From: Planctomycetes bacterium B3_Pla
GTDB taxonomy: Bacteria; Planctomycetota; Phycisphaerae; Sedimentisphaerales; Anaerobacaceae
NCBI GenBank assembly: GCA_005223045.1
Contig: NJBM01000016.1
Location: forward strand, 1 to 64,000
Length of the DNA stretch: 64,000 bases
Direction of reading: 5' to 3'
Below are positions 25,171 to 34,621 of the stretch, one piece after another (the stretch's first letter is position 1; each line of letters begins with the position of its first letter). A program made the translations under genes and the position numbers. The notes beneath the pieces are model-generated. The model was not told where the DNA came from and searched no databases. It saw only the letters and a list, made by a program, of their open reading frames with translations.

Positions 25171-25857
25171 ATGAATAGAATAGAGTCATTTGCTATTGCT
25201 TTAGTCCTTGCGGTGGGAGTGCCGCTATTGCTGCTGACTTTGTGCTGGTTCTGTTTCATTGGGCTCTGGATACTAGAAGGGGAGACTGGTGAATCCCACG
25301 GCAGTCATGGCAGTGCAGCCGTCGTCACAGTACTCGTCATGAGTGTTCTCGTCGGAATTGTGATAAATATCCGTTGTTTACGCAGATGGGTACAAGGTTT
25401 CTACCAAGCCAACATGAAGTTAATGACTTTTCTCTACTTGATTTGTTCGGTTTTGACAATTGGACTCTTCATGGGCGTGCCAATTGGCAACATCGCTTTG
25501 GGAATACTTGCTGGCCTTTACACAGGACGACGGAATCATCACGCTGGAACAGAACCTGAGGCATTTGGGCGTGCTTCACGACGCGTGGGACTATTCAGCG
25601 GATTCGTTGTAGCTGCGGTGGCGCTGCCAATTGGATTACTTGCATTGTTCGCTGGCGAGGAACCCACTGTCAGGTCGCTCGTGGAAGCAGTCTGGATCCC
25701 TTATTCCAAAATAGCGGGAATAGGCTTCATTTTGGCCTTGTGCAGTCTCCTCATGCTGCTGCAGTACTGGCTTGCGCGAGGCGCGTCCATACTGGTGTAT
25801 CGTGGCTGGAAGAGAAAGCCCACAGAGCTGGTAGGGAAGATTTCACGTAAGATGTGA
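25171..25857 (+). CDS. Cassette 6: polytopic membrane protein
   Basis: The ATG at 25171, 8 bp after the attC core, is used; a longer frame from 25111 would start inside attC. Of 228 residues, five or six hydrophobic segments span most of the length (FAIALVLAVGVPLLLLTLCW; AAVVTVLVMSVLVGIVINI; LICSVLTIGLFMGVPIGNIA; LFSGFVVAAVALPIGLLALF; IGFILALCSLLMLLQYWL). A short charged tail is cytoplasmic. No family recognised. Confidence 0.68.
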   Translation: MNRIESFAIALVLAVGVPLLLLTLCWFCFIGLWILEGETGESHGSHGSAAVVTVLVMSVLVGIVINIRCLRRWVQGFYQANMKLMTFLYLICSVLTIGLFMGVPIGNIALGILAGLYTGRRNHHAGTEPEAFGRASRRVGLFSGFVVAAVALPIGLLALFAGEEPTVRSLVEAVWIPYSKIAGIGFILALCSLLMLLQYWLARGASILVYRGWKRKPTELVGKISRKM

Positions 25858-25863
25858 TGACTT

Positions 25864-25923
25864 GCCCAACAAGGTGCTTCAGCGGACGCGAACAAGCCGC
25901 GCCGCTGAGCTTCAACGTTCGGG
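25864..25923 (+). repeat. attC site of cassette 6
   Basis: Left core GCCCAAC is perfect; right core GTTCGGG. GCTTCAGCGGACGCG pairs with CGCGCCGCTGAGC. 60 bp. Confidence 0.85.
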
Positions 25924-25952
25924 TGAAACAGGAGAGTAAACGAGGGAACGCG

Positions 25953-26924
25953 ATGAGAGAATTTGCTTTTGTTCTGATGTCTGGGCTTGCATTCTCCGTG
26001 CACGCCGCACAAGAAAAGGACGTTTCTAAGGTCGAGACGACCTTTAAGCGCTACCTTGATACCCCCCATCCAAAGGGGCCATCGAAGACTGTAGCCTACG
26101 ATCCCGTGGTAGATGCGAAAATAAACGGGGCGAGACAGGCGAGACTATCCATTCTGGCGGAACTGAAAGCATTTCCGAAGGAGACCGTGCGCGCTGCCAG
26201 ACGAGTCTTGTTCGAGCAGGCCAGCCCAAAGCAACGAAGAGAGATCCTGGGGATGCTGGGCGATCATATCCATACCCGTGAATGTGCTGAGCTTCTTCAT
26301 GATGTGATACAAGACGTTAGAAAGCCCAAGGATGAACATGCGGCCTTGTACGAGGAACTGTCGCGCCGCTCGGCTGTGCATGGTCTCCGCATGATGGGCC
26401 GTCGCACTGGCCGCAGTGGGGGTAAGCGTATCCGAAGGGGGCCGGATTTCGAGCCAAAGGTACGCGGGCTGGTACCATACATGATATCTGCGGCGAACGA
26501 CAAAGCAGAACGCGTTCGCGTGTCTGCCCTGTACGCTCTTGCTGATAGCCGTGAGCCTGCTGCAGTGGCAGAGCTTCGGAATCGTTTGAAGGACCGGAGC
26601 GAGAAAGTCAGACTGTATGCCGCCTGCTTCCTGACGGAGTACCAGGATGCGACCGGACTGTCGGAAATGCGAAAGGCGCTAGTTCGCCTGAAGAAGACGG
26701 AGAAGATAGAGCTGGAGGACGATTTTGGCCATTATGGAAGGATTGAAATGCTCCTTGCTTCACTCGAACGGATTACTGGGAAAAGTTTCGGAGAGATCCC
26801 GCTGAATCCGACATTGAGCAGCATTTCACCATACCACGGAAGAGAACGATATGAGGAGCTCCTGGATACCTGGCATGCCTGGTGGACCTGGCAACCAGAT
26901 GGACAAGGGGCGACGAGTCTATAG
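25953..26924 (+). CDS. Cassette 7: exported HEAT-repeat protein
   Basis: GAGGGA precedes the ATG at 25953. A signal peptide (FAFVLMSGLAFSVHAAQ) leads to about 300 residues of helical repeats of the HEAT/PBS-lyase kind, clearest at KAERVRVSALYALADSREPA and SEKVRLYAACFLTEYQDATG. Such repeats bind other proteins. No catalytic site is visible. It fills a 1.1-kb cassette. Confidence 0.72.
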   Translation: MREFAFVLMSGLAFSVHAAQEKDVSKVETTFKRYLDTPHPKGPSKTVAYDPVVDAKINGARQARLSILAELKAFPKETVRAARRVLFEQASPKQRREILGMLGDHIHTRECAELLHDVIQDVRKPKDEHAALYEELSRRSAVHGLRMMGRRTGRSGGKRIRRGPDFEPKVRGLVPYMISAANDKAERVRVSALYALADSREPAAVAELRNRLKDRSEKVRLYAACFLTEYQDATGLSEMRKALVRLKKTEKIELEDDFGHYGRIEMLLASLERITGKSFGEIPLNPTLSSISPYHGRERYEELLDTWHAWWTWQPDGQGATSL

Positions 26925-26948
26925 GCGCGATGTAGTGGAGAAACAATA

Positions 26949-27030
26949 CCCGAACAATCGGATCAAGTCGGACTTAGAAGAGTTGAGCTGCACCGCAGCT
27001 TTTCTAAGCCGCTTATCCGCGACGTTCGAT
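26949..27030 (+). repeat. attC site of cassette 7 (long form)
   Basis: CGGATCAAGTCGGACTTAG pairs with CTAAGCCGCTTATCCG, with two extra bases on the left arm, between cores CCCGAAC-like and GTTCGAT. At 82 bp it is the longest site in the array. Confidence 0.8.
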
Positions 27031-27052
27031 GCCAAGAAGGAAGGAGATCGGC

Positions 27053-28360
27053 ATGAAGTGTTCTGTCTATTGGATCATCGTTTTCGCATTGTGTGCATGC
27101 GGCGCTTCAGCGCGGGCCGAGGACGGCATTCTTCTCAATCCAGGATTTGAGGAGGGTGGGAAGTTTCCCATGCACTGGTCGGAGGGAGGCAAGATTGACG
27201 GGGTGGACTACGTTTGGGACAAAGGGAACGGATACAAAAGCAAGGCCAGCCTGTGTCTCTACAAGACGGTAAAACGATACTTCCCGATTGCTCAATGGTA
27301 TCAGATTGTGGAAAGGGATGGCAGCAGCCCTGCACTTGAAATCAGCGCACAGGTCAAGGCTAAGCAGGTGACAAAAGCGATTGTCGACGTCGCCTTTCTC
27401 GATGGCACCGGTAAGTGGATCTCGCACAAATGGGCATCATACATTGGACGCAAGAACGCCAACGATCCTGCAGCGAATCACAACTGGAAAGTGTATTCTG
27501 GTCGCGTTGACATTCCGACAGGAACGAAGAAGATCCAAGTGGCGCTGCAGATCTACGGACCCGGCAAGGTGTGGTTTGACGATATCCGGGCAACGTATGC
27601 CGATTTGGGCGAAACTGGGAGCCCCCCACCGCCAGAGAAGGAAGACCGCGCTGCGGCACAGGATGACATCGCTGATATTGAGTCCAAGAAGCTACGAGTA
27701 GACGACGATCCCGAGAAGACATACTTCCTGATCCAGTCGAGTGATGACACACCGCCTCCAAACGGACGATACAAGCTGCTTGTCGTGCTTCCCGGCGGAG
27801 ATGGTTCCGAAGCATTTCATCCGTTTGTCAAGCGCATCTACAAATACGGACTACCCAGAGGTTACTTGCTGGCCCAGATTGTTGCGGTTAGATGGATTCC
27901 GAATCAGCAGATTGTGTGGCCTCAGAAAAAGAACAAAGTCCCCAAGATGAATTTCTCCACAGAGGAGTTCATCGAATCCGTGATCGCGGATATAAAGAGG
28001 CAGTACAAGATTGACGGGAAACATGTCTTTACTCTGTCGTGGTCCTCTGGTGGGCCTGCGGCCTACGCAGCATCCCTTCAACCGGAGAAATCGGTCACTG
28101 GTTCTTATGTTGCGATGTCGGTATTCAACAAGAAGTATTTGCCTCCTTTGACAAACGCAAAGGGATATTCCTACTATATCGAGCATTCCCCTGATGATAG
28201 AGTCTGTCCGTTCTGGATGGCAGAACGGGCAAAGAAAGAACTTGCAGAAGCGGGTGCCACAGTGAACTTGTCCACTTACAAGGGAGGGCACGGTTGGAGA
28301 GGAAACATGTACGAACGCATACGGAAAGGGACCATGTGGCTGGAAGAGAATACGAAATAG
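27053..28360 (+). CDS. Cassette 8: exported esterase with carbohydrate-binding-like domain
   Basis: AAGGAG lies six bases before the ATG at 27053. A signal peptide (SVYWIIVFALCACGASARAE) is followed by a CBM4/9-like domain (ILLNPGFEEGGKFPMHW ... KVWFDDIRATYADLG) and, from about residue 235, an alpha/beta hydrolase of the carboxylesterase/PHB-depolymerase kind. The nucleophile lies in LSWSSGGPAA, the acid in HSPDDRVCP and the His in KGGHGW. It probably removes acyl groups from an extracellular polymer. At 435 residues it is one of the larger cassette products. Confidence 0.78.
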   Translation: MKCSVYWIIVFALCACGASARAEDGILLNPGFEEGGKFPMHWSEGGKIDGVDYVWDKGNGYKSKASLCLYKTVKRYFPIAQWYQIVERDGSSPALEISAQVKAKQVTKAIVDVAFLDGTGKWISHKWASYIGRKNANDPAANHNWKVYSGRVDIPTGTKKIQVALQIYGPGKVWFDDIRATYADLGETGSPPPPEKEDRAAAQDDIADIESKKLRVDDDPEKTYFLIQSSDDTPPPNGRYKLLVVLPGGDGSEAFHPFVKRIYKYGLPRGYLLAQIVAVRWIPNQQIVWPQKKNKVPKMNFSTEEFIESVIADIKRQYKIDGKHVFTLSWSSGGPAAYAASLQPEKSVTGSYVAMSVFNKKYLPPLTNAKGYSYYIEHSPDDRVCPFWMAERAKKELAEAGATVNLSTYKGGHGWRGNMYERIRKGTMWLEENTK

Positions 28361-28363
28361 GAC

Positions 28364-28423
28364 ATCGAACAACTGCGTCGAGCGGACGCGGCAGGATCGC
28401 GCCGCTCACGCAAAACGTTAGAA
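28364..28423 (+). repeat. attC site of cassette 8, last of the array
   Basis: Cores ATCGAAC and GTTAGAA. TGCGTCGAGCGGACGCG pairs with CGCGCCGCTCACGCA. 60 bp. No further attC is seen beyond it. Confidence 0.85.
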
Positions 28424-28519
28424 GTCTCGCAATTGAACTCTCAGAAGACTACATTGATCTTTTGAGGGTTTCTCTCTTTGCGGATATTCGACAAGCCGCA
28501 CTCTTCCTATGCAGCTTTT

Positions 28520-29110
28520 CTATTGATAGAGTCCGTTCAATCCATTCTGCATATCTTCAAAACTGATATCGGCGTACATATTGGCCGTCGTCGCCGGCGA
28601 TGCGTGACCGAGTTGCTTCTGGACCTGTCGCAAATTCCCCGTTTTCTTGAGCAGTTGAACGGCAATCGTGTGGCGAGCCGAATGGATGGACAGCTCTTCC
28701 GGCAAACCAGCCAGTTGAATAGATCTTTTCCATATTCGCTGTAAGCCCTGAGCACTCAAGGGGCCTCTGCTACCAACAAAGAGTCGACCCTTCTTCTGTC
28801 CTGTCCAGACGATATACTCCTTCAGGTGTTCGGCGATATCTTTGCCCAGGGCCAGTGTCTCCTTGACCTTCTTCTTGCGCTTGAGGCGCGTCACGGACAG
28901 GCAGCCGCGTTTCAAGTCCACGTCTTTGATATTCAGAGCTGCAATTTCGCTTACCCTTAGCCCAGTCGATAGGGCCAGATCAACCAGCATCCAGGCGCGA
29001 ACGCCGAGTACACGGCCGGCTCTCAAATCCACTATTGCCCGGGCCTCCGTGACCGTTCGCAGCTGCTTCACTTCCTTCATGTCCATATACTTGTTTCTGT
29101 CAATGACCAT
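28520..29110 (-). CDS. Short tyrosine recombinase
   Basis: This 196-residue protein is nearly all catalytic domain: TGLRVSE (Arg), KRKKKVKE (Lys), HSARHT (His-x-x-Arg), LGHAS (His) and ANMYADI (Tyr) are all present. The N-terminal SAM-like DNA-binding domain of XerC/IntI is missing, and the IntI-specific insertion is not seen. GAAGGGGC precedes the ATG. It sits at the far end of the cassette array and is convergent with it. It could be a recombinase of a separate small element; a role at attC is not supported. Confidence 0.82.
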   Translation of the reverse strand: MVIDRNKYMDMKEVKQLRTVTEARAIVDLRAGRVLGVRAWMLVDLALSTGLRVSEIAALNIKDVDLKRGCLSVTRLKRKKKVKETLALGKDIAEHLKEYIVWTGQKKGRLFVGSRGPLSAQGLQRIWKRSIQLAGLPEELSIHSARHTIAVQLLKKTGNLRQVQKQLGHASPATTANMYADISFEDMQNGLNGLYQ

Positions 29111-29309
29111 GTTTCAGCCCCTTCCGAATAGTGTATAGATTAAGTATATTCCTGTATATATTATATCGTACTTTTTGGGCTTGTCAACCAATTAGTGTAA
29201 ATATTTATATAATAATATATACAGCAGGCCCAGCATTATTGAGCCAGAAATGAGGGTTAGACGCAGCGCCAAGCTTTCTTTCTGTGCTGGAGGAAGTTAC
29301 AATAAGCCC

Positions 29310-32300
29310 ATGGAAACGGAAAGCAACAGCGAGAGACTGAGTCGAGCAGGTGCCGATATGGATCAAACAGCAGATCTTTGGATTGACTACGATGACGCGG
29401 TTGAGTCTTTTCCGTCGCCGCCGGTGGAAACACGTATTCAGGTTCTGCCACTTGAGAAACTAACATGGCAGAACTTTGAACGTCTGTGCTATCGTCTTGC
29501 TTGGAAGTCGGGAGACGTCTCTGATTGCCGACGATATGGGATTCAGGGACAGAACCAGCAGGGAATCGATATTTACGTTAGGCGCGCCTCAGATAGCGGC
29601 TACTCGACATGGCAGTGTAAATGTTACACTAAGTTCTCGCCCACAGATATCAGGAAGGCAGTCGACAGTTTCCTTGAACATGATTGGGCAAAGCGTTCGA
29701 CAGTCTTCAGTCTTGCTGTAACTGCGAGTCTTTCGCCAACGGCCCTTGCAGAAGCTGTTGAGGAACAGACGCAGAGATGCAGCCAAAGTGGGATCGAATT
29801 TATTCCTTTGGATGCGGAACGCCTGTCAGATTTGCTCAAAGAACATCCGGAATTGGTGGATGACTTCTTCGGTCGTCCGTGGGTCAAGGCTTTTTGCGGA
29901 CCGGATGCAGTCCAGAGACTCGCGGGAAGACGGCTATCTAAACAAGAGATAGTCGAGGCGAGACGCAGGCTCCGTGAGCTTTATGCTACGCACTTCGCTT
30001 CAATTGACATCGGTTTGCCTGCGGCGGCTGGCGCGTTGCGAGAAGCCGCGCCACATTTGCCTCTACGAGACCGATATGTGGTTCCGCAGGTGGAGTCGCT
30101 CTCCACTGTTATGGAACGGAAATCGGCTTCCCTTGAAACCGCAGAGAGCACCACAGCGAATGGCCAGGAACCAATGGTCTCCGATCAGCAATCATTGAAC
30201 AAACAGACAGGAACCTCATCTGGCTTCAGGATCAGGGAACATCGAACCAAACTAGATTTGTTGGAATGGTTTGGAACAGTACAACAAGGGGTAGTTCTGG
30301 GTGGACCTGGATTAGGAAAGAGCGCTGCCTTGCGTTTCCTTGCACTGGATCTTCTGTCGGACCAGCCAAGAACGGAGTCGCTGGCCCGCAAATGGGGGAG
30401 CTACCTTCCTCTCTTGGTGCCTTTCGCAATGTTAACTCGATTGGTAGCAGATCAGGAGATAGTCAGCATTCCCGATTTCTTGCGCGGCTGGCTGCGGAAG
30501 TTAAGTGCGCCGCCGGAGACTGTTATCCTCCTCGATAAGGCATTAGAAGACGAACGGTTGCTTTTGCTCATCGACGGTCTTGACGAATGGAGCGACTCTA
30601 CACCGGCACATGCAGCACTTGTCATGATCCTCGATTTTGCTGGTCCCCGGCAACTCCCCGTTATCGCGTCAGCGAGGCCACTTGGCTACGAGAGACTCGG
30701 CAGACTCGGGTCGGATTGGAAGAAGGCCGAATTGCTGGAATTCGAGAACGAACAACAAAGGCGCTTCACAAAAGCGTGGTTTGTGCATTTTCACAGGGCA
30801 ACGTTACCACGAAACGGCTCGCCTGAGGTGATTTCCTCTGCCGCAGTTCGCGATACCGAATCATTCATGGCTGAGGTGGAGCAGGAGACGGCCCTTTCCA
30901 AACTCGCCGGCACACCCCTACTTCTTTCGGTCTTGATCTACCTCCGTTTGCAGGGTCGTGTCCTCCCTCGCAATCGCTTCGATGCCTTTAAGGCCATAAC
31001 AAGAGCATTGATTCATGAGCAGCCAATGCGTCGTGCTCGGGCGTCGTTACAGGGTTCTAATGCCCTTCAACAGAGTCCTCGGATGGCGGAACGGGGAATC
31101 CAATCCTTGGCATTATTTATCCATGAGCAGCCAAGTTCAGAGTCAATTTCTGAGGATGAAGCACGCAAAGCTCTGACCACTTTCTATCAGGGAAGTGAAT
31201 TCGGAAAGTCGGAAGCAGAGGCAATCGAACTAGCAACTATACAAGCGCAGCGTGCCACCCACGAAGTCGGCATTCTGGTGCAGAAACAGCCTGGACAGGT
31301 CGGCTTCCTATACCGAAGCCTACAGGAGTTCTTAGCCGCAAAGGAGATGGCTCGGTGGCCATTCGAGCAGATCAAGCAATCCGTGGTCGACAAGTCTGCG
31401 GAACCGGGATGGCAGGAGATTCTGCTGGCAATTCTACATTTCATGGGCCGGCAGGATGAAGTGGATGCCATTCTTACCGAAGTGCGTGAGGCTCCTTCTA
31501 GCCCGCTGGGGTCACCATTGCGCCAGATCTTCTTGGCTCGCGCTGTTTTCGCCGACCTCAATTGTTCTGCTTCAATTGCTGAGGATTTCGCAGAGGAAAT
31601 CTTCTCCAAGATCGAACTCTCAACATGGATGCCGCTGCGTAAAGCGTTACTCTTCGAAGCGGTTCAAGGACTTGACTCCGAAGTTCTCGGCAGTCAGGTT
31701 CGCAATCGTCTCAGAAAGTGGTTTCCTGGGCGTCAGCAATATAGATTTGGCTTGTTTCGGCCATTAGCCGAAGCGCCAGTTGTGGGTACAAGCAGGAGAT
31801 TACTCATTGCATTGGTCAATGCGAACGAGAAGAGGGAAATCGCCGAGGCAATTGCGGCAGGAGCGAGTGCATGGCCTGAACTGGGGGAGAGGCTAGCCAC
31901 TATTCTTACTCGACCGGCAGATGATAAATTACTTGGTGCAGCTCTGCATGCACTTGCAGTCGGCTGGCCAGACCATCCAAGACTTTCCAGTCTTCTGCTC
32001 GCCGCCAGTGGGTCTCGGGCAGATTCGTTACGCTGCGTCGCCTTGATCCATCGTGTTAAACGAGGCGATACGTCGGCTGGAGTAAAGCAGCCTTTGATGC
32101 AATTCTGCCGCAGCAGGAGTAATCCATATCCCTGGACAGGCGATGTGCTAAGAGCGATAGAAGAGGGTTGGCCAGGCGACATAGAATTGCGCACAATTGC
32201 ATTAAGATCTGCGCAGAATCGCCGGATGCTAACCGAAATGGATGACAGACTAGCGTTGAGACATCTCGTCAGAGCATTTCCCGGTGACAACGATGTGGCT

Positions 32301-34277
32301 GAGATTATTGCAGATGTTCTGAAGGAAGAGCATAGTCTGGGATTCACATTTGACGCGATGTCAGAAGGCTGGGACGCACTCTTAGAGGGCTTTAAATCGC
32401 ATCCAGTGATTATCCCTGCCGCAGAGGCTTGGCTGCAAAAGCATGGTATTGGTGGCCATGACGTAGTTAGTATCGCACAGGTTGCCATGCTCGCGCGAAC
32501 GCAACCCTGTAAACAGATTCTCATTGATCGATTGAAAGATAAAGATCTGTTTCCAGCGTGGATCTTTCACGCTCTACTTGATCTGGCCGGGCCTGATGAT
32601 CCAGAGACCAGGGAAGCGATGCATTCCTTTATTTCTGATGAGAAACATACTGGCTCTGTGGCGAATTATCTGCCACAGCTCATCCGCGACCGTGCCGACT
32701 GCCTGGGTCGCCTTCTTCATTTACTTGAAACGGCACATGGTTTTGATGTTGCACATATCCTTGAAGGCCTCGATAAACTTGGTTGTCTTGACTCACCTGA
32801 AGTGATAGCGATTGTGGAGAAACGTCTGCAAGAGGATGAGGAAGGGCGATTCTGGCCTCAGGCCAAGGGACGCTTATGGGCCGGACTTCCACAACTGCCA
32901 TTAGTACGGCAAGGTGCTTTGAAGGAACTGGCGACCGAGCATTCTTTCCTGTCCTCGGTCGTATCCGCTTATGCAACTGACGAGGATTTTCGACCGCGGC
33001 TTGAGGAACTGATGGAGCCGCTGCATGAGGATCTGCGATTGATTCTTGTGCAGTCTCTAAAGAGTTTCGCACTGCGTGAAGATTCCTTCGCTCGTGACTT
33101 GCTAGCCTTGTATACGCTGGAATGGGATGGTGGGGTTCGGACGGTGGCGGCTCATGCTTATTACACAGCACTCAAGAAACGTGGTTACGAATGCAAGGAC
33201 CGTATTGCCCAATTGAGTGGAGAACTGACTATTAGGGGCATGCAATACGCTACGCAGCAGGCCGCTCTGGCAGGACTCCTTGCACTGGGAAAGATGGAGT
33301 CGATTCTGAAACAGGAGAGTTCGAATGTCCCTAGGCTAACGACCTATAGTGGGAGTAGACGTAACTGGGAATTCATACGCGTGGTCGAGCAGAGTTGGGA
33401 GCACCTATTTGAGACATGCGGGGATACCACCTGGAAGATCTTCGGCGACTGGGAGGTCCTCGCTTGGCATCTGGCTCAGATAGGGAAGAAGAGGCTGGCG
33501 ACGACGGTTCCTGCTCCTCTCATCAATGAAGCACGTCAGCACGCTCATGAAAACATTGATGCGTTTTGGGCCCTGTCCGTCCTGGAAGAAGGTCAGGAGA
33601 CCTTCCGGGAGTTCTGCCTCAATTTATATCGAAAGATGTACAGGAGCAAAGACCGCAAACAAATCAGTTGGGGCTACACGGAGGAAGAAGTCTGGATTGA
33701 AGCAGCTCACTACTTGGCCCGCCATCACGCAGACGATGAGGAATTGGGCGCTGAGTTGGAGGATATTGCCCAGAATTCACGGAGAAGGACAGGACCGGTC
33801 ATCGCACTGTGTCGTGGGTGGCCGCAGGCAGAAATAATCCAAAAGATTTGGAAAGATTGCTCCGACCGCCCACTAAGATCAGACCCTGAAACAGCTTGGG
33901 TGGTAAACGTGAAGGCCAAGACCGCGCAGTTTGTCGAGTACACTCGTTCCCTTGTTGCTGGATTAAAGAATGATAGGTCTTGGAGTTTTCCACAAGAGAC
34001 AATCCGTGCGGTACGCAACCGACTATTAAGGGACACGGAGGCACAGCAAATGCTACTCAAAGCCTTAGAGAGCTCTGACTCCCCAGATGTGGTCGTATCT
34101 CTATCACGATTGTTGTCAACCGTAATGAGAGACCATCAGGCACTCCGGGATTGGGCTAGCCACCGAATTGTCGAACTGAGAAACGAAGGAACAATTCAGC
34201 CGTTTGGATATGATATGCTTTCTGGGCGGGTTCAGCCCGTCGAGTTCAGCATCATGGGTGCATGCGGCGTATGGTAG
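29310..34277 (+). CDS. Avs-like STAND NTPase with N-terminal Mrr-type nuclease
   Basis: From the ATG at 29310 (GGAGGAA 14 bp upstream; a start at 29250 has none) the product has 1655 residues. At about 50-130 is an Mrr-like PD-(D/E)xK domain: QNFERLCYRLA, GQNQQGIDIYV (Asp87) and WQCKCY (Gln102, Lys104), matching the D...QxK form. A NACHT-type NTPase follows, with Walker A GGPGLGKS (331-338) and Walker B LLLLIDGLDEW (417-427). The remaining 1000 or so residues are helical repeats fit for target sensing. This architecture is that of antiviral STAND (Avs) proteins, which bind a phage protein, oligomerise and cut DNA. It stands alone with an AT-rich upstream region of 200 bp. Confidence 0.85.
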   Translation: METESNSERLSRAGADMDQTADLWIDYDDAVESFPSPPVETRIQVLPLEKLTWQNFERLCYRLAWKSGDVSDCRRYGIQGQNQQGIDIYVRRASDSGYSTWQCKCYTKFSPTDIRKAVDSFLEHDWAKRSTVFSLAVTASLSPTALAEAVEEQTQRCSQSGIEFIPLDAERLSDLLKEHPELVDDFFGRPWVKAFCGPDAVQRLAGRRLSKQEIVEARRRLRELYATHFASIDIGLPAAAGALREAAPHLPLRDRYVVPQVESLSTVMERKSASLETAESTTANGQEPMVSDQQSLNKQTGTSSGFRIREHRTKLDLLEWFGTVQQGVVLGGPGLGKSAALRFLALDLLSDQPRTESLARKWGSYLPLLVPFAMLTRLVADQEIVSIPDFLRGWLRKLSAPPETVILLDKALEDERLLLLIDGLDEWSDSTPAHAALVMILDFAGPRQLPVIASARPLGYERLGRLGSDWKKAELLEFENEQQRRFTKAWFVHFHRATLPRNGSPEVISSAAVRDTESFMAEVEQETALSKLAGTPLLLSVLIYLRLQGRVLPRNRFDAFKAITRALIHEQPMRRARASLQGSNALQQSPRMAERGIQSLALFIHEQPSSESISEDEARKALTTFYQGSEFGKSEAEAIELATIQAQRATHEVGILVQKQPGQVGFLYRSLQEFLAAKEMARWPFEQIKQSVVDKSAEPGWQEILLAILHFMGRQDEVDAILTEVREAPSSPLGSPLRQIFLARAVFADLNCSASIAEDFAEEIFSKIELSTWMPLRKALLFEAVQGLDSEVLGSQVRNRLRKWFPGRQQYRFGLFRPLAEAPVVGTSRRLLIALVNANEKREIAEAIAAGASAWPELGERLATILTRPADDKLLGAALHALAVGWPDHPRLSSLLLAASGSRADSLRCVALIHRVKRGDTSAGVKQPLMQFCRSRSNPYPWTGDVLRAIEEGWPGDIELRTIALRSAQNRRMLTEMDDRLALRHLVRAFPGDNDVAEIIADVLKEEHSLGFTFDAMSEGWDALLEGFKSHPVIIPAAEAWLQKHGIGGHDVVSIAQVAMLARTQPCKQILIDRLKDKDLFPAWIFHALLDLAGPDDPETREAMHSFISDEKHTGSVANYLPQLIRDRADCLGRLLHLLETAHGFDVAHILEGLDKLGCLDSPEVIAIVEKRLQEDEEGRFWPQAKGRLWAGLPQLPLVRQGALKELATEHSFLSSVVSAYATDEDFRPRLEELMEPLHEDLRLILVQSLKSFALREDSFARDLLALYTLEWDGGVRTVAAHAYYTALKKRGYECKDRIAQLSGELTIRGMQYATQQAALAGLLALGKMESILKQESSNVPRLTTYSGSRRNWEFIRVVEQSWEHLFETCGDTTWKIFGDWEVLAWHLAQIGKKRLATTVPAPLINEARQHAHENIDAFWALSVLEEGQETFREFCLNLYRKMYRSKDRKQISWGYTEEEVWIEAAHYLARHHADDEELGAELEDIAQNSRRRTGPVIALCRGWPQAEIIQKIWKDCSDRPLRSDPETAWVVNVKAKTAQFVEYTRSLVAGLKNDRSWSFPQETIRAVRNRLLRDTEAQQMLLKALESSDSPDVVVSLSRLLSTVMRDHQALRDWASHRIVELRNEGTIQPFGYDMLSGRVQPVEFSIMGACGVW

Positions 34278-34423
34278 GGATAAGGTGGCAGTTTTCAGGC
34301 CACTTCATGGAGAAGCCACACTATCCTATCGCGCATTCTCATTGTCTCGCCAAGCGCTTCCCGCCTCGGCCGGATTGATTGTGCTGGTAACGTGCACGGC
34401 GGCTGGCTAATGGAGTGAAGGTT

Positions 34424-34621
34424 ATGTTTAAGACTGTGAAAAACCGTGTTTGGGCTTTTGATGCGGAATGGATACCTGATCCGGTTGCTGGTAGACTCTT
34501 GTATGATTTGCCAGACAATGCGCCGGACTTGGATGTCCTAAAACACATGTGGAGAGAAGGAAGGGCTGCTGATGAAGACCCCACTCTGGCGATCAAACGA
34601 ATTCATAAGGAGGAATGCTGA
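34424..34621 (+). CDS. N-terminal fragment of a PolB-type 3'-5' exonuclease
   Basis: GGAG precedes the ATG at 34424. The 65 residues (VWAFDAEWIPDPVAGRLLYD ... VLKHMWREG) match the start of predicted 3'-5' exonucleases related to the PolB proofreading domain, including the first Asp-x-Glu metal site (FDAEW). The family normally runs to 250 residues or more; here the similarity stops after residue 55 and the frame ends with TGATG, overlapping the next start. It is a truncated gene that now acts as the upstream member of a coupled pair. Confidence 0.6.
   Translation: MFKTVKNRVWAFDAEWIPDPVAGRLLYDLPDNAPDLDVLKHMWREGRAADEDPTLAIKRIHKEEC

Larger units (their letters stand above)
21790..28423 (+). mobile_element. 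Integron with decayed integrase and eight gene cassettes
   Basis: The unit consists of an integrase 3' remnant (21790-21965), a first cassette junction with consensus core GTTGGAC at 22091, and eight + strand gene cassettes each ending in an attC site. Seven attC sites are 59-62 bp and one is 82 bp. Each folds as an imperfect hairpin between a left AAC-containing core and a right GTT core. The integrase remnant points in the same direction as the cassettes, the reversed layout reported in Blastopirellula, Treponema and Chlorobium. With the integrase broken, cassette exchange would need one supplied from elsewhere. Confidence 0.85.

Noticed and set aside
28520..29110. The short recombinase as a second integron integrase
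   Set aside because: It lacks the IntI-specific insertion and the RGGxGVRSPLD tail seen in the remnant at 21790.
29250..29309. Upstream start of the STAND protein
   Set aside because: No ribosome binding site precedes 29250, while GGAGGAA lies before 29310, though at a long distance.
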